A DNA stretch of 64,000 nucleotides from Cepaea nemoralis. Its lineage: Eukaryota; Mollusca; Gastropoda; Stylommatophora; Helicidae. The position numbers and the translations under genes were made by a program. Positions 58,690-64,000 of this stretch are shown in pieces. The stretch is taken from the NCBI GenBank assembly GCA_014155875.1, contig JACEFZ010017671.1, forward strand, positions 248,001-312,000, read 5' to 3'. A model generated the notes under the pieces. That model searched no databases. It was not told the DNA's origin and saw only the letters and a list, made by a program, of their open reading frames with translations. Positions within the stretch are counted from its first letter, which is position 1, and the number at the start of each line of letters is the position of its first letter.

Positions 58690-58925
58690 CCTGACCAAGG
58701 GTTTAACGACATTGTTCGTAATCCTGTATATCCACGTGGGGAAAACAGCAGCTGCGAGATTCGGCAGCGTATCACGCCGCACATGGGAACTTACGGGGGT
58801 ATGTGAGCCGGTCGTTCAGAAAGCAATGGCATACTACTGAACGTAAAACTTGCCTAGTACATCAACAGCAGCTGAAAAATGCTGGTGTTGACTGCAACGT
58901 CATGTAAGGGATATGCAACAACAAA
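58690..58925 (+). mobile_element. SINE family C, second full-length copy
   Basis: It aligns with the reverse complement of 50341-50585 from head to tail: CAGCTGCGAG, GGTCGTTC.GAAAGCAATGG, CA.ACCACTGAACGTAAA-like, and AATGCTGGTGTTGACTGC with CGTCATGTAAGGGATATG. The Pol III boxes are decayed. It ends in an A-rich AACAACAAAAA. Confidence 0.8.
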
Positions 58926-59021
58926 AAATTGCAATATTGTCACTTGTGTAATTTTCACTGTATGATTCTTAGTTCACCTAGTTGTTTGTCAAGTGTAGCT
59001 TCCATTGTTATTTCTTTTGAT

Positions 59022-60071
59022 CAGGAGTAAGTAACCTTTTTCTGCCTAGGGCAAATTTGATATTTATAACGTAATTCGCGGGCCATACACAATTATCAAC
59101 TTAAAAACTTGCCTGCCGTATTTGGTCAAACATTTAATTAGCTCACTCCAGATGTGATGTCTGGGACTGGTTCTCTTTGGCGAGGCTTGTGATGTTAACT
59201 GACAGTGGTGATCTTGCTCCTTGCAACTGATTTTCCAGGTTTGCGTCGGTCAGTCTGGAGCGCGGTAGTCGATCCTTTGTGATGGTAAGTTTTGAAAAGA
59301 ACTACTCGCAGCAGTAAGTTGTTCTGAACAGATGCATATTTCATTGCATGTCTTCTCAAAATGAGACATACATCATTGCTTATGGCACGTTTACAGAACT
59401 CAAGCAGTGGGATTTTGTAGCACCCAGCTTTCAGTTCATCGTCACTTTGCAGCTGAATGATTTCGTTTTGTAGATTATCAGACACATCAGCTGGTTTCAC
59501 ATAGAACGATGTAGCAAAGATGTTTAATTCCATCTGTTTACTTGTCATATCTATCTTTCATTAAATGCCTCAATTAGTTTCGAACTTTTAGCAGTTCATT
59601 CAAGTGTCGTAGAAGGATTTTGTTCTTCCTGAGTGGGGAAAATGCACTGTGCTTTTCTATTTGAGTTGCACTTTACAAAGCGTTAATTTAGCTTTACATG
59701 ATTTCACCCTTGAAAGCAGGGAATCGAGAAGCTGGTGGTGGACCTACAGCTTGATACTTGGCTCTGATAGGTACTTGGCAATGTCCTCCATGAAAGCTAG
59801 ATACTACAGTGTTCCCAGATAGGTTTTCCCTTCATCTCCATTAACTGCATGACTTCATCCCACATTAATGACACCACTTTATCATGTTCCCGCGACCTAG
59901 CCACCAATCTTTATTCACTGTGATAAACCAGGTCACCGTACTCAGAGTACCCTCTGAGTAAGCTCCTAAGTTTATTGAATTTCGAGTCCCGCCTACGGTT
60001 GCTTTGGTAGGACCAGACCAAATGATTTCGCGGGCCTTAATTGGCCAGCGGGCGGATGTTCTCCGCCCCTG
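59022..60071 (-). mobile_element. Second hAT element, decayed and shortened
   Basis: The plus-strand left end is CAGGAGTAAGTAACCTTTTT and the reverse complement of the right end is CAGGGGCGGAGAACATCC. Both are followed by GCGGGCC-type subterminal sequence. The adjacent 8-mers (CTTTTGAT and CAAACAAG) do not match, so either the duplication has decayed or an end is lost. The interior holds a minus-strand transposase remnant. Confidence 0.65.
59165..60000 (-). pseudogene. hAT transposase C-terminal remnant (GTF2IRD2-like)
   Basis: The longest open part (59548-59195) reads MELNIFATSFYVKPADVSDN, LQNEIIQLQSDDELKAG and an LLEFCKRA segment, then LILRRHAMKYASV. This is the C-terminal dimerisation region of hAT transposases of the type domesticated in vertebrate GTF2IRD2. 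After ASV the expected FGSTYxCEQLFS block is shifted in frame. Residues matching FPHSGRTKSF and WRTLPST-like stretches are found upstream with several stops, to about 60000. The BED finger and first catalytic Asp are not visible. Inactive. Confidence 0.75.
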
Positions 60072-60179
60072 CAAACAAGAAAACTTCAAAAGGACGATAC
60101 TACTGCGGTATGTCTTTTACTTGCCAGTTCCTTTCACGATTAGCACTCGATAATAATAGCATCTCTCTCCAATGAAATA

Positions 60180-60400
60180 GTTACATAAATAAACACACAT
60201 AGTATTGTTTGGCGCTCACAGAAGGAGAAGAATGAAGTAGAGACTAGAGGACACACTAGACAACATACAATTTGAAAGGTATAATTACCGATCGGGATTC
60301 GAACATGTAACCTCCAAATGGCGACAACACCTCGCTGCAGGAACAAGTGAGTAGTATAGGACGTTCACTTGCCACATGATTCCAGGCTGAACTGGTAGGC
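60180..60400 (-). mobile_element. SINE family D, second copy
   Basis: B box GTTCGAATCCC on the minus strand (60304-60294), with a weak A box (TGGCAAGTGAA) near 60378. The body matches 22335-22530: TTTCAAATT, ATGTTGTCTAGTG and GTTTATTTATG. Confidence 0.75.
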
Positions 60401-60529
60401 TGAAAGGGTTTATGAAGAAAAAACGGGGAAAATGTCGACTCGGTGAAATTTTTTTTTGTGGGAACGGTTTTTTGTCGGGCGTGTGAAATTTTTTTTGGTG
60501 CTGCCTGGTGGGGAAGTAATTAAGGTAAA
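60401..60529. other. Short duplication GTGAAATTTTTTTTG
   Basis: Two copies at about 60444 and 60484. No gene seen. Confidence 0.5.
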
Positions 60530-61860
60530 AGTATTCGGTTCTGGAAAGCGAGGTTGTGAGATGAGTGGTAGTACTTAAAGAGAGGGCACGGATGAGGGAG
60601 GGGTGTTATATATGGTGGTGGAAATTTTAGGGGGAACGTACGTATAGTGCAATGGTGGTGGGTAGAGTGAAGAACAATCAATAGTAGTGATAATACTACT
60701 ACGAATAGTAGCGACAAACACAAAGACAACCAAGTACATACTTGATAAAGGGTGGTATATTCACTACCATCATTACAAAGGAAAGCGTATAAAGTTATAA
60801 TAGGTGTCATTTGATGGGTCGTTCTAGTCATGGGTTGGATATATGGTGGTGGCGTAGACTTAATGTGTCTGTGTAGTGATACACAAGGGTGTAATGGGTA
60901 TAGGGTGGTTACGTGTATGACTGTATCTGTGTAGTGATGAACAAGGGTGTGATGGATCGTGGTTATACTCGATGAAGTAAGAGCTGGTTACTATCATCTG
61001 AACAGTGTGATAGTAGTAGGTAAAGGGTGGTATATTCACTACCATCATTACAAAGGAAAGCGTATAAAGTTATAATAGGTGTCATTTGATGGTAAGGGGT
61101 GGTTATTAGTGATCAAGTAGAAGTGATATAGGGGGGTGGTCATAAATATAATAAGAGGTGTTTGCAATTACACACTGGTCAACCAGTGGTCAAGTGGTCA
61201 AGTAAGGGTCAAGTAGTCAAGTAAGGAAATTTTAGGGAAAAGTGATTGTAATGAGATGGTGATGATTAAAGAGTGGTAAATTAGTGGTCAATCAGTGGTC
61301 AAGCAGTGGTCAAGCGGTCAAGTGAATAAATTTTAGGGAAAAATTGGTCGTAGTGACATGGTAATGTTTAAATTAGTGGTAAATTAGTGATCAAGTAGTG
61401 GTCAAGTAGTGGTCAAGCAGTGGTCAAGCGGTGTGTAAGTGAGGAAAATTTTAGGGAAATTTTAGGGAAAAGTGATTGTAATGAGATGGTGATGATTAAA
61501 GAGTGGTAAATTAGTGGTCAAGCAATGGTCAAGCAGTGGTCAAGTGGTCAAGTGAATAAATTTTAGCGGAAAAGTAGTTGTAGCGACATGGTGATGCTTA
61601 AAAGGTGGTAAATTAGTGGTCAAGTAGTGGTCAAGCAGTGGTCAAGTAGTGGTCAAGTGGTCGAGTGACCACTTAAATTGTAGAGGACGATGTGCCTAAG
61701 ATTATGGTAGTGATTAAAGTGATCGATGACTGACGTGGTCAAGCAGTGGTCAAGTAGTCAAGTAAGGAAATTGTAGGGGAAAGTACGTATAGTGCAATGG
61801 TGGTGGGTAGAGTGAAGAAGAATCAATAGTAGTGATAATACTACTACCAATATTAGCGAC
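60530..61860. repeat. GGT/GTG-rich complex repeat
   Basis: Several nested orders. An 11-bp AGTGGTCAAGC/T unit runs at 61170-61750. A block of about 120 bp with AATTTTAGGGAAAA and GTGACATGGTGATG-type sequence recurs four times. Longer duplications also occur: GGGTGGTATATTCACTACCA at about 60749 and 61025, and CGTATAGTGCAATGGTGGTG at 60640 and 61787. Confidence 0.9.
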
Positions 61861-63000
61861 AAGCACATACTTGATACACACAAATACAAAGACAACGAAA
61901 CACACACACACACGTACACACATACAGATACATAAGTACAGACAAACCATACCATTACTACTGTCACAACAACAGCTATACACAAGTACACACCCATAAT
62001 CAAAGACACAAAACACATACAGACACACATACACACTTGATACACTTGTACATACAGACACATAAGTACACAAAAAACAAAGACACACCCAAAACATTAC
62101 TACTGTCATCACAACTATACACACACGTGTACACACATACAAGCACAAAGTCAACCAAACAAACACACTTGTACATACAGACACAGGAAAACAAAGAAGC
62201 AAACAAGTACACTCAAGTACTGACACAGGAAAACAAAGAAGCAAACAAGGACAGACACACTCACCCATAAACAATTACACAAATACACACCTACAAACAC
62301 AAAGACAACCACACTTGATACATTTGTACATACAGACATACACATAAAGACAGACAAGCACAAAGACACACCCATACCATTACTACTGTCATCACAACTA
62401 TACACAAGTACACAACCATAATCAAATAAACAACCACTCAAAGACATACATATAAAGACACACAAGCACAAAGACACACCCATACTATTACTACTGTCAT
62501 CACAACTATACACCCATAAGCAATTACACAAATACACATCTACTGTAAAGACAAATACAAAGACAGCCAAATACAAAGACACACCCATCGCCTAGGATTA
62601 CTACTGTCATCACAACTATACACAAGTACACAACCATAAGCAAATAAACAACCACTCAAAGACAGACACAAAACACATACAGACACCCATACACACTTGA
62701 TACACTTGTACATACCATTACTACTGTCACTATCAACAGATATACACACGTGCAGACACACTCACCCATACCATTACTACTGTCATCACAACAAGTACAC
62801 ACCCATAAACAAATACACACCTACAAACAAAGACAAAGACAAAGACAACCAAACACACTTGATACACTTGTACATACAGACCTACAAGCACACAAAGACA
62901 CACCCATACCATTACTACTGGTACCACAACTATACACACATACAGACACCTATAAACAAATACATAAACAAAACGTGTCCCTACAAGAATACCACATACC
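61861..63000. repeat. CA-rich complex repeat
   Basis: Repeating phrases: CCATTACTACTGTCATCACA at about 61947, 62378, 62488, 62770 and 62905, ACTTGATACACTTGTACATA, and CACAAGTACACAACCATAA. The composition flips from GT-rich to CA-rich at about 61860. Frames of up to 174 codons on the minus strand are Cys/Val-rich shadows. Confidence 0.9.
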
Positions 63001-63154
63001 CCCTTGTGATAAAGAACGCGGATGTCCGAGACTACGTCATCACCGCCATATGCAATAGTCATTAAGCATGAGTCATCGGTTTGTGGGGAAGCAGGCGTGA
63101 GAATAGCTTGTCTACAAAACTGCCACGTCAGCTAGGTCGTGTGCAGAACCAGTG

Positions 63155-63164
63155 TATAAAATAG
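63155..63164 (+). promoter_or_regulatory. TATA box
   Basis: TATAAAATAG, 324 bp upstream of the zinc-finger ATG. A start site would be expected at about 63185, within TGTGAGCACAGTACC. This is the only well-placed TATA box I found upstream of a protein-like frame. Confidence 0.6.
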
Positions 63165-63194
63165 AAGGCGTCTCTTGTGAGCACAGTACCAGTT

Positions 63195-63400
63195 CACGTG
63201 CTGACTTGGGTATCTACAGAGGTGCTTCAGGCTGGTGTGAGCAGTGTAGTAACCAGCTATTTTTCACGTAGTGACTTGGCTAGCTACAGCAGTGAAACAG
63301 GTTGGTGTGAGCATTGTGTAGTAACCACCTATTTTTCACGTAGTGACTTGGGTACAGCAGTGAAACTTGATGTGAGCCTTATTCGTGTCGTTGGCCTCTG
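63195..63400 (+). repeat. Three ~71-bp repeats in the zinc-finger leader
   Basis: CACGTGCTGACTTGGGTA (63195), CACGTAGTGACTTGGCTA (63265) and CACGTAGTGACTTGGGTA (63337) begin copies of 70-72 bp. Each contains a CTACAGNNGTG element. The first two also have GGTGTGAGCA and GTAGTAACCA. They lie between the TATA box and the ATG, so they would be in the 5' UTR. Confidence 0.85.
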
Positions 63401-63478
63401 ATAAAATAGTGAAACATTGTATACACCAGAACATTTTTTCGTGGTTGTAAGAAAGAAGAAACAAACCAGTTTATCAAT

Positions 63479-64000
63479 ATGACCACCAGATCTACTGTCG
63501 CGTGTTCAGTGTGCGTCAAAGCCTATTGTGATAAGTATACCCTTAATCGTCACATTCGGACCATTCACGAGGGGAAAGACCAAGTATATCCCTGTCAATT
63601 ATGTGATAAGGTGTATAAGACGAACGATGGCCTACAAAAACACAAACGAATACGTCATCAGCCACGTATGAATACACCAAACACTGCAATACCAGAGACG
63701 ACAGCACCACCTGTCTATTTACACCATCATCGTAGTCTAACGCAAGTACCAGACTGCCACCACTGTATCTTCAATGATAACCTTACCCGTCATAATAGGA
63801 ACATTCACAATGATTATCCCTGTCAGTTACGTGACAATCTATACAATTCGAACCTACAACGGTACTTACATCACCAGACATCACGAGAAAGAACGACACC
63901 CTTAGACACCCTGGCAACACCTCCACTCATAGTAGCAGAGGATATCCAACCAAATGATAGAGACAGTTTGGCAGCCCTTAAGGCGTACTGCAAGGACCTA
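63479..64000 (+). CDS. C2H2 zinc-finger protein, N-terminal part (continues past window)
   Basis: ATG at 63479 opens 174 codons without a stop to the window end. Finger 1 is C9-C12-H25-H30 and finger 2 is C39-C42-H55-H60 (both CX2CX12HX4H), joined by a short EGKDQVY linker. Finger 3 is C93-C96-H105-H110 with only eight residues in the loop. A fourth (from C115) has lost its second Cys (R118) and first His (Y129). Fingers 3-4 look like a decayed copy of 1-2: RHIRTIH versus RHNRNIH, and YPCQLCDK versus YPCQLRDN. A Thr/Pro-rich spacer lies between the pairs. Such fingers usually bind DNA or RNA in the nucleus. The gene is intronless so far and sits behind a TATA box with a repeated leader. It may be a host transcription factor or a gene of a larger mobile element, and the missing 3' part would decide. 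Confidence 0.8.
   Translation, partial: MTTRSTVACSVCVKAYCDKYTLNRHIRTIHEGKDQVYPCQLCDKVYKTNDGLQKHKRIRHQPRMNTPNTAIPETTAPPVYLHHHRSLTQVPDCHHCIFNDNLTRHNRNIHNDYPCQLRDNLYNSNLQRYLHHQTSRERTTPLDTLATPPLIVAEDIQPNDRDSLAALKAYCKDL

Noticed and set aside
61750..63065. Cys/Val-rich minus-strand frames of up to 174 codons
   Set aside because: They are read-through of the CA-rich repeat, and their composition reflects TGT and GTA triplets only.

Overview
This window looks like eukaryotic, non-coding, repeat-dominated DNA. The families it carries suggest an invertebrate animal, most plausibly a mollusc (gastropod-like). The signs are many 5'-truncated endonuclease/reverse-transcriptase LINE tails, an I-clade-like LINE with an RNase H domain, hAT and mariner transposons, tRNA-derived SINEs, and kilobase-scale minisatellites. 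The species cannot be fixed from the sequence alone, and no bacterial-type genes or operons are present.

Layout. 1-7762: three minisatellites (64, 54 and 45 bp units) interrupted by a SINE fragment, a LINE tail and a tRNA-Leu-like SINE. 7763-10363: unique DNA with a second SINE, a perfect 45-bp-arm hairpin and about 760 bp of uninterrupted CTGT. 10364-12955: a 45/39-bp array with a SINE inserted. 12956-14562: two LINE tails. 15101-20225: a 22-to-21-bp array with about 0.9-kb higher-order repeats, split by a decayed mariner. 20226-28590: microsatellites, SINEs and a LINE tail. 28593-30570: a 2-kb GCT/ACT coding-like repeat. 31068-32827: an apparently complete ORF1-only retroelement with its own target-site duplication. 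35270-36165: a 49-bp array. 37604-45890: a 38-bp array that absorbed an hAT (itself carrying a LINE), a GAA-tailed element that was then duplicated with the array, a 1.8-kb I-like LINE and an hAT MITE. 46440-57625: further arrays, SINEs, LINE tails and three more MITEs. 58168-58225: a possible first exon. 59022-60071: a second decayed hAT. 60530-63000: GGT-rich then CA-rich repeats. 63155-64000: a TATA-driven, intronless C2H2 zinc-finger gene that runs off the window.

Genes. Only the zinc-finger ORF at 63479-64000 looks like a possible host gene, and even it may belong to a mobile element. All other recognisable proteins are transposon proteins: an intact ORF1 (gag-like, three zinc knuckles), an open but 5'-truncated RT-RNase H, and broken hAT, mariner and LINE remnants. 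The many long open frames over the arrays are shadows. They arise because unit lengths divisible by three, or low-complexity sequence without stop codons, stay open in several frames on both strands.

The main biological content is the interplay of mobile elements with tandem arrays. Most insertions sit in arrays and carry readable target-site duplications. At least one insertion was re-amplified by the array, one SINE copy appears to share its 3' end with the I-like LINE, and one retroelement retains only ORF1.
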